Positions 1 to 17,662 of a DNA stretch of 64,000 nt are shown one piece after another. The notes below the pieces were generated by a model, which made no database searches, was not told the DNA's origin, and was given only the letters and a program-made list of their open reading frames with translations. The DNA is from Haliclystus octoradiatus. Taxonomy: Eukaryota; Cnidaria; Staurozoa; Stauromedusae; Haliclystidae. The stretch spans positions 12,973,141 to 13,037,140 of the forward strand of contig OU744454.1 of the NCBI GenBank assembly GCA_916610825.1, in the 5' to 3' direction. The number at the start of each line of letters is the position of its first letter. Position 1 is the stretch's first letter. A program made the translations under genes and the position numbers.

Positions 1-3211
<3,211 letters not shown>

Positions 3212-6200
3212 ACTAGCAATGAGTGTAGTCCATTATGGACCTTCTATGATAAAACTTTCAGATCACTTATAATTAAACAATTGACTAAGCTGACTATCGC
3301 TGTATAATACGGAGTATGAACTCTGGAGGAGAACACGAGACACAATACGTATTGAAACGATGTAGCATTAATCAATACATCTTAATCATTCCTTTAATAA
3401 AAATTTAATTTATTTCACATCAATTGAGTCGATTGAAATGTATAATTTAACGTAGCTATCTCTACATAGAAAAACTTTATTTTATGTGCTGAAAGGAAAC
3501 CAGAACACATTAATTATTATGAATTACAAATATTCAGTCAAATTTCGAAATATGAAACTATCCATAAAAAATCATTTCAAATCCGATCCGATCCGAAGAC
3601 CTAAAATATTAACCCGAATCTGACCCGATACGATCAAATCGCGTTCGGTTCGGATTGATAAATCTTCATTGCAATACAAACAACACTAATGTGGTGTTCA
3701 CAAAATAACGCCGTCAAGGTGAGGCCGGTCAAACTCGTGGCATCGCATGTAATATATTCAATATTAAATTAATTTAGCTTCGACAAGACACATGGTCCAC
3801 TAATTTCTGTTATTAACATGATCAAACGATATCTTTTGTTAATTAACAATGATTTACTGCTTCATATTAAAAAAAATAAGAAAAATTGTTGATAAAAATT
3901 TTCCGAATGGCGGATTTGAACTGACGACCCTCATATTGTGTGCCAGAGCATTAACCAATGAGCCACTGCCTTACTTATTATTATAGACGCTTTGACTGAC
4001 GTCATCAACAAACCTACTGCTTCGACAACGTATTATTGAACAAGGCCGACACACGCGCGTGTAATTGAAAATCAAATTATATATATAATCTGAAAATATT
4101 ATGATATGATAGTATATGAGCCTATATATTTTTAATCTTTGCAATCTCAGCAAGTAGGACTGTGATTTTCATGGCAGTCTATCAAAATACTAAGAGTTCG
4201 TTGAAAATAAAATTTTAAAAGTAAACAAAAGATATGAAAAGTTGACCTCATAGTGCTTCTTGTTATCAAATTTTCCAGAATAATAGCATCAACATTCTTT
4301 TAAAATGAAATAAAATTTTATAATAAATCGCTATACTAATTCGATATTGATATTATGTTACATCTTGTTGTCAATATTTCTACGCGCTATTTATAATACA
4401 TTACAGATGTCGAATGAAAGAAAAGATGATTATGAATAAATTAATTATTTTGATAGAAAAACGAAAACAACTCATTTTGCCAGATTCGTGATATGCATTT
4501 ATTCAGAATTTATTGAAACTGACGCGATGGTTTATAGAGTGGAAATGTTTAGTGCAGCTTCAAAGATATAAAATACCACAGCCGATGGTAATATTTAAAT
4601 GCTCATGTTATGATGTCTGACGAAAAGGATAATTTACTATGTAGAAAATGAATCTACTTTACCATGCATTTGATCACGATATGAAATGATCATTTTTGTC
4701 AGAATTATTTCGAATAAAAGACAATCTTTATTTTATTCTTATCGGGCGTACATTCTCCTTCGATAAAATATGGTTGTTAACTTATTATTGATTGGTGTAT
4801 TAACTCAGAGAACCCGCTATTATGTATTTAAATGTTGTTCGGAGATTATGCCGCTCGTATAGTTTTTATTTGGATCTCATTTGGAAAATGGTAAGTTGTA
4901 TTTTAATAAATATTGTTTGCTATGATCGATTATTTCATGCAACCTTTTCGCTTTTTATTTTTGTAACACAAGGTTTGTTACACTCATCCAAACTGTATTA
5001 ACTATTTAAAAATGTTTTTAAATTATGTTTTTGTGCTTTTAAATTCAAAGCAAAATTTTTGAACGCTGAAAATATTATAATTATTATTATTTATCACAAA
5101 TCATACGCTCAATTCAATTTAACTTTGTTGAATTTGATATACCTGAAAAAATTAACTTTATTAAATGTTGATCAACGATAATAACAAGACATCGCTATTT
5201 TTATTCTCGAAACTGTAGTAACATACTGTGTGTTATTCGTATAGCAAGTCAACAAAATGAAATTTTAATTTTAATCGATGCCTATAATTCCTTCGTTAAT
5301 TATTGAAGCAAAATCTGAAAATAAAAGCCTGCCTGCTCATAACCAAATGATTCATATTTTTATATTCACTAATAAATTATAGAAATACTTTTGTGCAATG
5401 CCTTGATTAGTTCTAAACTCTATAATTTTATACTGTAGACAGATAATCTATTCGAACTTTGAATATTTTTCGAATTGATCGAACGCCAACGTCATTTTGA
5501 AAATTCTTGAAAGTTAATTTGTTTTTATGCCCCGCGATAGATTATTCATTTCAAAACAGATTGTTTGCTCAGTGTTCTCACAAATTATATATCAAAATAG
5601 CCTTTTTAAAAGTGAAATGTTTTATATCTCGATTTTGATAAAAGTAATGAACGGCATTTTGTTTCATTAATAAATTAAATTAAGACCTAAAGTCTCTTTA
5701 ATTTTCATAGCGTTTGTGCAGCGCTATATGTATTGCTGATATCAACACTACATGAAATAAGTCTACGTTTCTTTGATTTCAAAACATATTTTGTTTGGCC
5801 TATTTATACTGGTAATTCAATGTAATTCAGTATTTCGTATTGTTTTAATTATCATAAAACTGATTCATTTTCAAGTTTCACTTGCTCAAACAATTTACAC
5901 GCAGCTTTTAAATTCAAAGCAAAATATTTTTGTTCTGGGGATTTCAATTTGAATTCGATTTGGCTGCCCGCTAGATTATCGACCTATGAAATTTTTCAAA
6001 ATCTCTGAATTTTTTAATGCAAGGATATCAAATAAATTATCAGATGAAGTATATTATTTTAAAACAACGTCATAGACCCATACTTTTCATACAACAAATT
6101 TGTTACTGTACACGGTTATCTCGACACAAATGTTTGCATAATTTCCCGACAACGGATTATCCGTATTATATCGCCAGTAAGACGTACATAAGTCGCGGAC

Positions 6201-6300
6201 AGACACAGAAATATCGAAATATAGAAATATAGAAATATTGTGATATATAAACAGACAGTATTATTAATATAAGTAGATATAAACAGACAGTATTATGTAT
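3212..6300 (-). mobile_element. Helitron unit 2
   Basis: 3089-bp unit and the longest in the array. It has both copies of the 10-mer GCTTCGACAA (3777 and 4019), which units 3-5 have collapsed into one, and it keeps the tRNA-like segment between them. Near its 5' end (about 6240-6300) a short stretch containing AAACAGACAGTATTA is duplicated. Confidence 0.8.
3902..3971 (-). other. tRNA-like segment (Helitron unit 2)
   Basis: Minus-strand A box TGGCTCATTGG and B box AGTTCAAATCC at tRNA spacing. The acceptor and T stems do not pair well. Same relic as in units 1, 6, 7 and 8. Confidence 0.45.
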
Positions 6301-9077
6301 ACTAGCTATGAGTGTAGTCCATAATGGACCTTCTATGATAAAACTTTCAGATCACTTATAATTAAACAATTGACTAAGCTGACTATCACTGTATAATACG
6401 GAGTATGAACTCTGGAGGAGAACATGAGACACAATACGCATTGAAACGATGTAGCATTAATCAATACATCTTAATCATTCCTTTAATAAAAATTTAATTT
6501 ATTTCACATCAATTGAGTCGATTGAAATGTATAATTTAACGTAGCTATCTCTACATAGAAAACTTTATTTTATGTGCTGAAAGGAAACCAGAACACATTA
6601 ATTATTATGAATTACAAATATTCAGTCAAATTTCGAAATATGAAACTATCCATAAAGAATCACTTCAAATCCGATCCGATCCGTAGACCTAAAATATTAA
6701 CCCGAATCTGACCCGATACGATCAAATCGCGTTCGGTTCGGATTGATAAATCTTCATTGCAATACAAACACCACTAATGTGGTGTTCACAAAATAACGCC
6801 GTCAAGGTGAGGCCGGTCAAACTCGTGGCATCGCATGTAATATATTCAATATTAAATTAATTTAGCTTCGACAACGTATTATTGAACAAGGCCGACACAC
6901 GCGCGTGTAATTGAAAATCAAATTATATATATAATCTGAAAATATTATGATATGATAGTATATGAGCCTATATATTTTTAATCTTTGCAATCTCAGCAAG
7001 TAGGACTGTGATTTTCATGGCAGTCTATCAAAATACTAAGAGTTCGTTGAGAATAAGATTTTGTAAGTAAAAAAAAGATGTGAAAAATTGACCTCATAGT
7101 GCTTCTTGTTATCAAATTTTCCAGAATAATAGCATCAACATTCTTTTAAAAGGAAATAAAGTTCTATAATAAATCGCTATACTAATTTGATATTGATATC
7201 ATGTTACATCTTGTTGTCAATATTTCTACGCGCTATTTATAATACATTACAGATGTCGAATGAAAGAAAAGACGATTATGAATAAATTAATTATTTTGAT
7301 AGAAAAACGAAAACAACTCATTTTGCCAGATTCGTGATATGCATATTTATTCAGAATTTATTGAAACGGACGCGATGGTTTATAGAGTGGAAATGTTTAG
7401 TGCAGCTTCAAAGATATAAAATACCACAGCCGATGGTAATATTTAAATGCTCATGTTATGATGTCTGATGAAAAGGATAATTTACTATGTAGAAAATGAA
7501 TCTACTTTACCTTGCATTTGATCGCGATATGAAATGATCATTTTTGTCAGAATTATTTCGAAGAAAAGACGTCAATCTTTATTTTATTCTTATCGGGCTT
7601 ACATTCTCCTTCGATAAAATATGGTTGTTAACTTATTATTGATTGGTGTATTAACTCAGAGAACCCGCTATTATGTATTTAAATGTTGTTCGGAGATTAT
7701 GCCGCTCGTATAGTTTTTATTTGGATCTCATTTGGAAAATGGTAAGTTGTATTTTAATAAATATTGTTTGCTATGATCGATTATTATATGCAACCTCTTC
7801 GCTTTTTATTTTTGTAACACAAGGTTTGTTACACTCATCCAAACTGTATTAACTATTTAAAAATGTTTTTAAATTATGTTTTTGTGCTTTTAAATTCAAA
7901 GCAAAATTTTTGAACGCTGAAAATATTATAATTATTATTATTTATCACAAATCATACGCTCAATTCAATTTAACTTTATTAAATGTTGATCAACGATAAT
8001 AACAAGACACCGCTATTTTTATTCTCGAAACTGTAGTAACATACTGTGTCTTATTCGTATCGCAAGTCAACAAAATGAAATTTTAATTTTAATCGATGCC
8101 TATTATTCCTTCTTTAATTATGGAAGCAAAATCTGAAAATAAAAGCCTGCCTGCTCAAAACCAAATGATTCATGTTTTTATATTAAATAATAAATTATAG
8201 AAATACTTTTGTGCAATGCCTTGATTGATTCTAAACTCTGTAATTTTATACTGTGGACAGATAATCTATTCGAAGTTTGAATATTTTTCGAATTAGTCGA
8301 ACGCCAACGTCATTTTGAAAATTCTTGCAAGTTAATTTGTTTTTATGCCCCGCGATAGATTGTTCATTTCAAAACAGATTGTTTGCTCAGTGTTCTCACA
8401 AGTTATATATCAAAATAGCCTTTTTAAAAGTGAAATGTTTTGTATCTCGATTTTGGTAAAAGTAATGAATGGCATTTTGTTTCATTAATAAATTAAATTA
8501 AGACCTAAAGTCTCTTTAATTTCATAGCGTTTGTGCCGCGCTATATGTATTGCTGATATCAACACTATATGAAATAGTTCTACGTTTCTTTGATTTCAAA
8601 ACATATTTTGTCTGGCCTAGTTATACTGGTAATTCAATATAACTCAGTATTTCGTATTGTTTTAATTATCATAAAACTGATTCAGTTTCAAGTTTCACTT
8701 GTTCAAACAATTTTCACGCAGCTTTTAAATTCAAAGCAAAATATTTTTGTTCTGGAGAATTCAATTTGAAGTCGATTTGGCTGCCCGCTAGATTATCGAC
8801 CTATGAAATTTTTCAAAATCTCTGATTTTTTTAATGTAATGATATCAAATAAAATATCAGATGAAGTATATTATTTTAAAACAACGTCATAGACCCATAC
8901 TTTTCATACAACAAATTTGTTACTGTACACGGTTATCTCGACACAAATGTTTGCATAATTTCCCGACAACGGATTATCCGTATTATATCGCCAGTAAGAC
9001 GTACATAAGTCGCGGACAGACACAGAAATATCGAAATATTGAAATATAGTGATATATAAACAGACAGTATTATGTAT
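6301..9077 (-). mobile_element. Helitron unit 3
   Basis: 2777-bp unit. It lacks 242 bp found in unit 2; the deletion joins at a single GCTTCGACAA at 6865 and removes the tRNA-like segment. It is nearly identical to unit 4 over its whole length. Confidence 0.82.
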
Positions 9078-11854
9078 ACTAGCTATGAGTGTAGTCCATA
9101 ATGGACCTTCTATGATAAAACTTTCAGATCACTTATAATTAAACAATTGACTAAGCTGACTATCACTGTATAATACGGAGTATGAACTCTGGAGGAGAAC
9201 ATGAGACACAATACGCATTGAAACGATGTAGCATTAATCAATACATTTTAATCATTCCTTTAATAAAAATTTAATTTATTTCACATCAATTGAGTCGATT
9301 GAAATGTATAATTTAACGTAGCTATCTCTACATAGAAAACTTTATTTTATGTGCTGAAAGGAAACCAGAACACATTAATTATTATGAATTACAAATATTC
9401 AGTCAAATTTCGAAATATGAAACTATCCATAAAGAATCACTTCAAATCCGATCCGATCCGTAGACCTAAAATATTAACCCGAATCTGACCCGATACGATC
9501 AAATCGCGTTCGGTTCGGATTGATAAATCTTCATTGCAATACAAACACCACTAATGTGGTGTTCACAAAATAACGCCGTCAAGGTGAGGCCGGTCAAACT
9601 CGTGGCATCGCATGTAATATATTCAATATTAAATTAATTTAGCTTCGACAACGTATTATTGAACAAGGCCGACACACGCGCGTGTAATTGAAAATCAAAT
9701 TATATATATAATCTGAAAATATTATGATATGATAGTATATGAGCCTATATATTTTTAATCTTTGCAATCTCAGCAAGTAGGACTGTGATTTTCATGGCAG
9801 TCTATCAAAATACTAAGAGTTCGTTGAGAATAAGATTTTGTAAGTAAAAAAAAGATGTGAAAAATTGACCTCATAGTGCTTCTTGTTATCAAATTTTCCA
9901 GAATAATAGCATCAACATTCTTTTAAAAGGAAATAAAGTTCTATAATAAATCGCTATACTAATTTGATATTGATATCATGTTACATCTTGTTGTCAATAT
10001 TTCTACGCGCTATTTATAATACATTACAGATGTCGAATGAAAGAAAAGACGATTATGAATAAATTAATTATTTTGATAGAAAAACGAAAACAACTCATTT
10101 TGCCAGATTCGTGATATGCATATTTATTCAGAATTTATTGAAACGGACGCGATGGTTTATAGAGTGGAAATGTTTAGTGCAGCTTCAAAGATATAAAATA
10201 CCACAGCCGATGGTAATATTTAAATGCTCATGTTATGATGTCTGATGAAAAGGATAATTTACTATGTAGAAAATGAATCTACTTTACCTTGCATTTGATC
10301 GCGATATGAAATGATCATTTTTGTCAGAATTATTTCGAAGAAAAGACGTCAATCTTTATTTTATTCTTATCGGGCTTACATTCTCCTTCGATAAAATATG
10401 GTTGTTAACTTATTATTGATTGGTGTATTAACTCAGAGAACCCGCTATTATGTATTTAAATGTTGTTCGGAGATTATGCCGCTCGTATAGTTTTTATTTG
10501 GATCTCATTTGGAAAATGGTAAGTTGTATTTTAATAAATATTGTTTGCTATGATCGATTATTATATGCAACCTCTTCGCTTTTTATTTTTGTAACACAAG
10601 GTTTGTTACACTCATCCAAACTGTATTAACTATTTAAAAATGTTTTTAAATTATGTTTTTGTGCTTTTAAATTCAAAGCAAAATTTTTGAACGCTGAAAA
10701 TATTATAATTATTATTATTTATCACAAATCATACGCTCAATTCAATTTAACTTTATTAAATGTTGATCAACGATAATAACAAGACACCGCTATTTTTATT
10801 CTCGAAACTGTAGTAACATACTGTGTCTTATTCGTATCGCAAGTCAACAAAATGAAATTTTAATTTTAATCGATGCCTATTATTCCTTCTTTAATTATGG
10901 AAGCAAAATCCGAAAATAAAAGCCTGCCTGCTCAAAACCAAATGATTCATGTTTTTATATTAAATAATAAATTATAGAAATACTTTTGTGCAATGCCTTG
11001 ATTGATTCTAAACTCTGTAATTTTATACTGTGGACAGATAATCTATTCGAAGTTTGAATATTTTTCGAATTAGTCGAACGCCAACGTCATTTTGAAAATT
11101 CTTGCAAGTTAATTTGTTTTTATGCCCCGCGATAGATTGTTCATTTCAAAACAGATTGTTTGCTCAGTGTTCTCACAAGTTATATATCAAAATAGCCTTT
11201 TTAAAAGTGAAATGTTTTGTATCTCGATTTTGGTAAAAGTAATGAATGGCATTTTGTTTCATTAATAAATTAAATTAAGACCTAAAGTCTCTTTAATTTC
11301 ATAGCGTTTGTGCCGCGCTATATGTATTGCTGATATCAACACTATATGAAATAGTTCTACGTTTCTTTGATTTCAAAACATATTTTGTCTGGCCTAGTTA
11401 TACTGGTAATTCAATATAACTCAGTATTTCGTATTGTTTTAATTATCATAAAACTGATTCAGTTTCAAGTTTCACTTGTTCAAACAATTTTCACGCAGCT
11501 TTTAAATTCAAAGCAAAATATTTTTGTTCTGGAGAATTCAATTTGAAGTCGATTTGGCTGCCCGCTAGATTATCGACCTATGAAATTTTTCAAAATCTCT
11601 GATTTTTTTAATGTAATGATATCAAATAAAATATCAGATGAAGTATATTATTTTAAAACAACGTCATAGACCCATACTTTTCATACAACAAATTTGTTAC
11701 TGTACACGGTTATCTCGACACAAATGTTTGCATAATTTCCCGACAACGGATTATCCGTATTATATCGCCAGTAAGACGTACATAAGTCGCGGACAGACAC
11801 AGAAATATCGAAATATTGAAATATAGTGATATATAAACAGACAGTATTATGTAT
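9078..11854 (-). mobile_element. Helitron unit 4
   Basis: 2777-bp unit with the same length, deletion and private variants as unit 3. Only scattered substitutions separate the two, so this is the youngest duplication in the array. Confidence 0.82.
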
Positions 11855-14622
11855 ACTAGCTATGAGTGTAGTCCATAATGGACCTTCTATGATAAAACTT
11901 TCAGATCACTTATAATTAAACAATTGACTAAGCTGACTATCACTGTATAATACGGAGTATGAACTCTGGAGGAGAACATGAGACACAATACGCATTGAAA
12001 CGATGTAGCATTAATCAATACATCTTAATCATTCCTTTAATAAAAATTTAATTTATTTCACATCAATTGAGTCGATTGAAATGTATAATTTAACGTAGCT
12101 ATCTCTACATAGAAAACTTTATTTTATGTGCTGAAAGGAAACCAGAACACATTAATTATTATGAATTACAAATATTCAGTCAAATTTCGAAATATGAAAC
12201 TATCCATAAAGAATCACTTCAAATCCGATCCGATCCGTAGACCTAAAATATTAACCCGAATCTGACCCGATACGATCAAATCGCGTTCGGTTCGGATTGA
12301 TAAATCTTCATTGCAATACAAACACCACTAATGTGGTGTTCACAAAATAACGCCGTCAAGGTGAGGCCGGTCAAACTCGTGGCATCGCATGTAATATATT
12401 CAATATTAAATTAATTTAGCTTCGACAACGTATTATTGAACAAGGCCGACACACGCACGTGTAATTGAAAATCAAATTATATATATAATCTGAAAATATT
12501 ATGATATGATAGTATATGAGCCTATATATTTTTAATCTTTGCAATCTCAGCAAGTAGGACTGTGATTTTCATGGCAGTCTATCAAAATACTAAGAGTTCG
12601 TTGAGAATAAGATTTTGTAAGTAAAAAAAAGATGTGAAAAATTGACCTCATAGTGCTTCTTGTTATCAAATTTTCCAGAATAATAGCATCAACATTCTTT
12701 TAAAAGGAAATAAAGTTCTATAATAAATCGCTATACTAATTTGATATTGATATCATGTTACATCTTGTTGTCAATATTTCTACGCGCTATTTATAATACA
12801 TTACAGATGTCGAATGAAAGAAAAGACGATTATGAATAAATTAATTATTTTGATAGAAAAACGAAAACAACTCATTTTGCCAGATTCGTGATATGCATAT
12901 TTATTCAGAATTTATTGAAACGGACGCGATGGTTTATAGAGTGGAAATGTTTAGTGCAGCTTCAAAGATATAAAATACCACAGCCGATGGTAATATTTAA
13001 ATGCTCATGTTATGATGTCTGATGAAAAGGATAATTTACTATGTAGAAAATGAATCTACTTTACCTTGCATTTGATCGCGATATGAAATGATCATTTTTG
13101 TCAGAATTATTTCGAAGAAAAGACGTCAATCTTTATTTTATTCTTATCGGGCTTACATTCTCCTTCGATAAAATATGGTTGTTAACTTATTATTGATTGG
13201 TGTATTAACTCAGAGAACCCGCTATTATGTATTTAAATGTTGTTCGGAGATTATGCCGCTCGTATAGTTTTTATTTGGATCTCATTTGGAAAATGGTAAG
13301 TTGTATTTTAATAAATATTGTTTGCTATGATCGATTATTATATGCAACCTCTTCGCTTTTTATTTTTGTAACACAAGGTTTGTTACACTCATCCAAACTG
13401 TATTAACTATTTAAAAATGTTTTTAAATTATGTTTTTGTGCTTTTAAATTCAAAGCAAAATTTTTGAACGCTGAAAATATTATAATTATTATTATTTATC
13501 ACAAATCATACGCTCAATTCAATTTAACTTTATTAAATGTTGATCAACGATAATAACAAGACACCGCTATTTTTATTCTCGAAACTGTAGTAACATACTG
13601 TGTCTTATTCGTATCGCAAGTCAACAAAATGAAATTTTAATTTTAATCGATGCCTATTATTCCTTCTTCAATTATGGAAGCAAAATCTGAAAATAAAAGC
13701 CTGCCTGCTCAAAACCAAATGATTCATGTTTTTATATTAAATAATAAATTATAGAAATACTTTTGTGCAATGCCTTGATTAATTCTAAACTCTGTAATTT
13801 TAGACTGTAGACAGATAATCTATTCGAACTTTGAATATTTTTCGAATTGATCGAACGCCAACGTCATTTTGAAAATTCTTGCAAGTTAATTTGTTTTTAT
13901 GCCCCGTGATAGATTATTCATTTCAAAACAGATTGTTTGCTCAGTGTTCTCACAAATTATATATCAAAATAGCCGTTTTAAAAGTGAAATGTTTTGTATC
14001 TCGATTTTGAGAAAAGTAATGAATGGCATTTTGTTTCATTAATAAATTAAATTAAGACCTAAAGTCTCTTTAATTTCATAGCGTTGTTCCGCGCTATATG
14101 TATTGCTGATATCAACACTACATGAAATAGGTCTACGTTTCTTTGATTTTAAAACATATTTTGTCTGGCCTAGTTATACTGGTAATTCAATGTAATTCAG
14201 TATTTCGTATTGTTTTATTTATCATAAAACTGATTCAGTTTCAAGTTTCACTTGTTCAAACAATTTACACGCAGCTTTTAAATTCAAAGCAAAATATTTT
14301 TGTTCTGGGGATTTCAATTTGAATTCGATTTGGCTGCCCGCTAGATTATCGACCTATGAAATTTTTCAAAATCTCTGAAATTTTTAATGCAATGATATCA
14401 AATAAAATGTCAGATGAAGTATATTATTTTAAAACAACGTCATAGACCCATACTTTTCATACAACAAATTTCTTACTGTACACTGTTATCTCGACACAAA
14501 TGTTTGCATAATTTCCCGGCAACGGATTATCCGTATTATATCGCCAGTAAGACGTACATAAGTCGCGGACAGACACAGAAATATCGAAATATAGTGATAT
14601 ATAAACAGACAGTATTATGTAT
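11855..14622 (-). mobile_element. Helitron unit 5 (chimeric)
   Basis: 2768-bp unit. Its first part matches units 3 and 4, including the 242-bp deletion. From about 13780 the private variants switch to those of other units, which indicates recombination between neighbouring units. Confidence 0.8.
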
Positions 14623-17600
14623 ACTAGCAATGAGTGTAGTCCATAATGGACCTTCTATGATAAAACTTTCAGATCACTTATAATTAAACAATTAACCAAG
14701 CTGACTATCGCTGTATAATACGGAGTATGAACTCTGGAGGAGAACATGAGACACAATACGCATTGAAACGATGTAGCATTAATCAATACATCTTAATCAT
14801 TCCTTTAATAAAAATTTAATTTATTTCACATCAATTGAGTCGATTGAAATGTATAATTTAACGTCGCTATCTCTACATAGAAAAACTTTATTTTATGTGC
14901 TGAAAGGAAACCAGAACACATTAATTATTATGAATTACAATTATTCAGTCAAATTTCGAAATATGAAACTATCCATAAAAAATCACTTCAAATCCGATCC
15001 AATCCGAGGACCTAAAATATTAACCCGAATCTGACCCGATACGATCAAATCGCGTTCGGTTCGGATTGATAAATCTTCATTGCAATACAAACAACACTAA
15101 TGTGGTGTTCACAAAATAACGCCGTCAAGGTGAGGCCGGTCAAACTCGTGGCATCGCATGTAATATATTCAATATTAAATTAATTTAGCTTCGACAAGAC
15201 ACATGGTCCACTAATTTCTGTTATTAACATGATCAAACGATATCTTTTGTTAATTAACAATGATTTACTGCTTCATATTAAAAAAAAAAAGAAAAATCGT
15301 TGATAAAAATTTTCCGAATGGCGGATTTGAACTGACGACCCTCATATTGTGATGCCAGAGCATTAACCAATGAGCCACTGCCTTACTTATTATTATAGAC
15401 GCTTTGACTGACGTCATCAACAAACCTACTGCTTCGACAACGTATTATTGAACAAGGCCGACACACGCGCGTGTAATTGAAAATCAAATTATATATATAA
15501 TCTGAAAATATTATGATATGATAGTATATGAGCCTATATATTTTTAATCTTTGCAATCTCAGCAAGTAGGACTGTGATTTTCATGGCAGTCTATCAAAAT
15601 ACTAAGAGTTCGTTGAGAATAAGATTTTGTAAGTAAAAAAAAGATGTGAAAAATTGACCTCATAGTGCTTCTTGTTATCAAATTTTCCAGAATAATAGCA
15701 TCAACATTCTTTTAAAAGGAAATAAAGTTCTATAATAAATCGCTATACTAATTTGATATTGATATCATGTTACATCTTGTTGTCAATATTTCTACGCGCT
15801 ATTTATAATACATTACAGATGTCGAATGAAAGAAAAGACGATTATGAATAAATTAATTATTTTGATAGAAAAACGAAAACAACTCATTTTGCCAGATTCG
15901 TGATATGCATATTTATTCAGAATTTATTGAAACGGACGCGATGGTTTATAGAGTGGAAATGTTTAGTGCAGCTTCAAAGATATAAAATACCACAGCCGAT
16001 GGTAATATTTAAATGCTCATGTTATGATGTCTGATGAAAAGGATAATTTACTATGTAGAAAATGAATCTACTTTACCATGCATTTGATCACGATATGAAA
16101 TGATCATTTTTGTCAGAATTATTTCGAATAAAAGACAATCTTTATTTTATTCTTATCGGGCGTACATTCTCCTTCGATAAAATATGGTTGTTAACTTATT
16201 ATTGATTGGTGTATTAACTCAGAGAACCCGCTATTATGTATTTAAATGTTGTTCGGAGATTATGCCGCTCGTATAGTTTTTATTTGGATCTCATTTGGAA
16301 AATGGTAAGTTGTATTTTAATAAATATTGTTTGCTATGATCGACTATTTCATGCAACCTTTTCGCTTTTTATTTTTGTAACACAAGGTTTGTTACACTCA
16401 TCCAAACTGTATTAACTATTTAAAAATGTTTTTAAATTATGTTTTTGTGCTTTTAAATTCAAAGCAAAATATTTGAACGCTGAAAATATTATAATAATTA
16501 TTATTTATCACAAATCATACGCTCAATTCAATTTAACTTTGTTAAATTTGATATACCTGAAATTTACTTTATTAAATGTTGATCAACGATAATAACAAGA
16601 CACCGCTATTTTTATTCTCGAAACTGTAGTAACATACTGTGTCTTATTCGTATAGCAAGTCAACAAAATGAAATTTTAATTTTTATCGATGCCTATAATT
16701 CCTTCGTTAATTATGGAAGCAAAATCTGAAAATAAATGGCTGCCTGCTCAAAACCAAATGATTCATATTTTTATATTAAATAATAAATTATAGAAATACT
16801 TTTGTGCAATGCCTTGATTAATTCTAAACTCTATAATTTTAAACTGTAGACAGATAATCTATTCGAACTTTGAATATTTTTCGAATTGATCGAACGCCAA
16901 CGTCATTTTGAAAATTCTTGCAAGTTAATTTGTTTTTATGCCCCGCGATAGATTATTCATTTCAAAACAGATTGTTTGCTCAGTGTTCTCACAAGTTATA
17001 TATCAAAATAGCCTTTTTAAGAGTGAAATGTTTTGTATCTCGATTTTGGTAAACGTAACGAACGGCATTTGGTTTCATTAATAAATTAAATTAAGACCTA
17101 AAGTCTCTTTAATTTCATAGCGTTTGTGCCGCGCTATATGTATTGCTGATATCAACACTACATGAAATAGGTCTACGTTTCTTTGATTTCAAAACATATT
17201 TTGTCTGGCCTAGTTATATTGGTAATTCAATGTAACTCAGTATTTCGTATTGTTTTAATTATCATAAAACTGATTCAGTTTTAAGTTTCACTTGTTCAAA
17301 CAATTTACACGCAGCTTTCAAATTCAAAGCAAAATATTTTTGTTCTGGGGATTTCAATTTGAAGTCGATTTGGCTGCCCGCTAGATTATCGACCTATGAA
17401 ATTTTTCAAAATCTCTGATTTTTTTAATGTAATGATATCAAATAAAATATCTGATGAAGTATATTATTTTAAAACAACGTCATAGACCCATACTTTTCAT
17501 ACAACAAATTTGTTACTGTACACGGTTATCTCGACAAAAATGTTTGCATAATTTCCCGACAACGGATTATCCGTATTATATCGCCAGTAAGACGTACATA

Positions 17601-17662
17601 AGTCGCGGACAGACACAGAAATATCGAAATATCGAAATATCGAAATATAGAAATATAGAAAT
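14623..17662 (-). mobile_element. Helitron unit 6
   Basis: 3040-bp unit that retains the tRNA-like segment. The junction with unit 7 falls inside an expanded run of the 8-mer GAAATATC/G. Confidence 0.8.
15312..15382 (-). other. tRNA-like segment (Helitron unit 6)
   Basis: A and B boxes on the minus strand, as in the other full-length units. Stems are degenerate. Confidence 0.45.

Noticed and set aside
14849..15034. Other short frames inside the Helitron array (also 3971-4153 and 18052-18370)
   Set aside because: Not preserved across units and no domain; chance frames in repeats.
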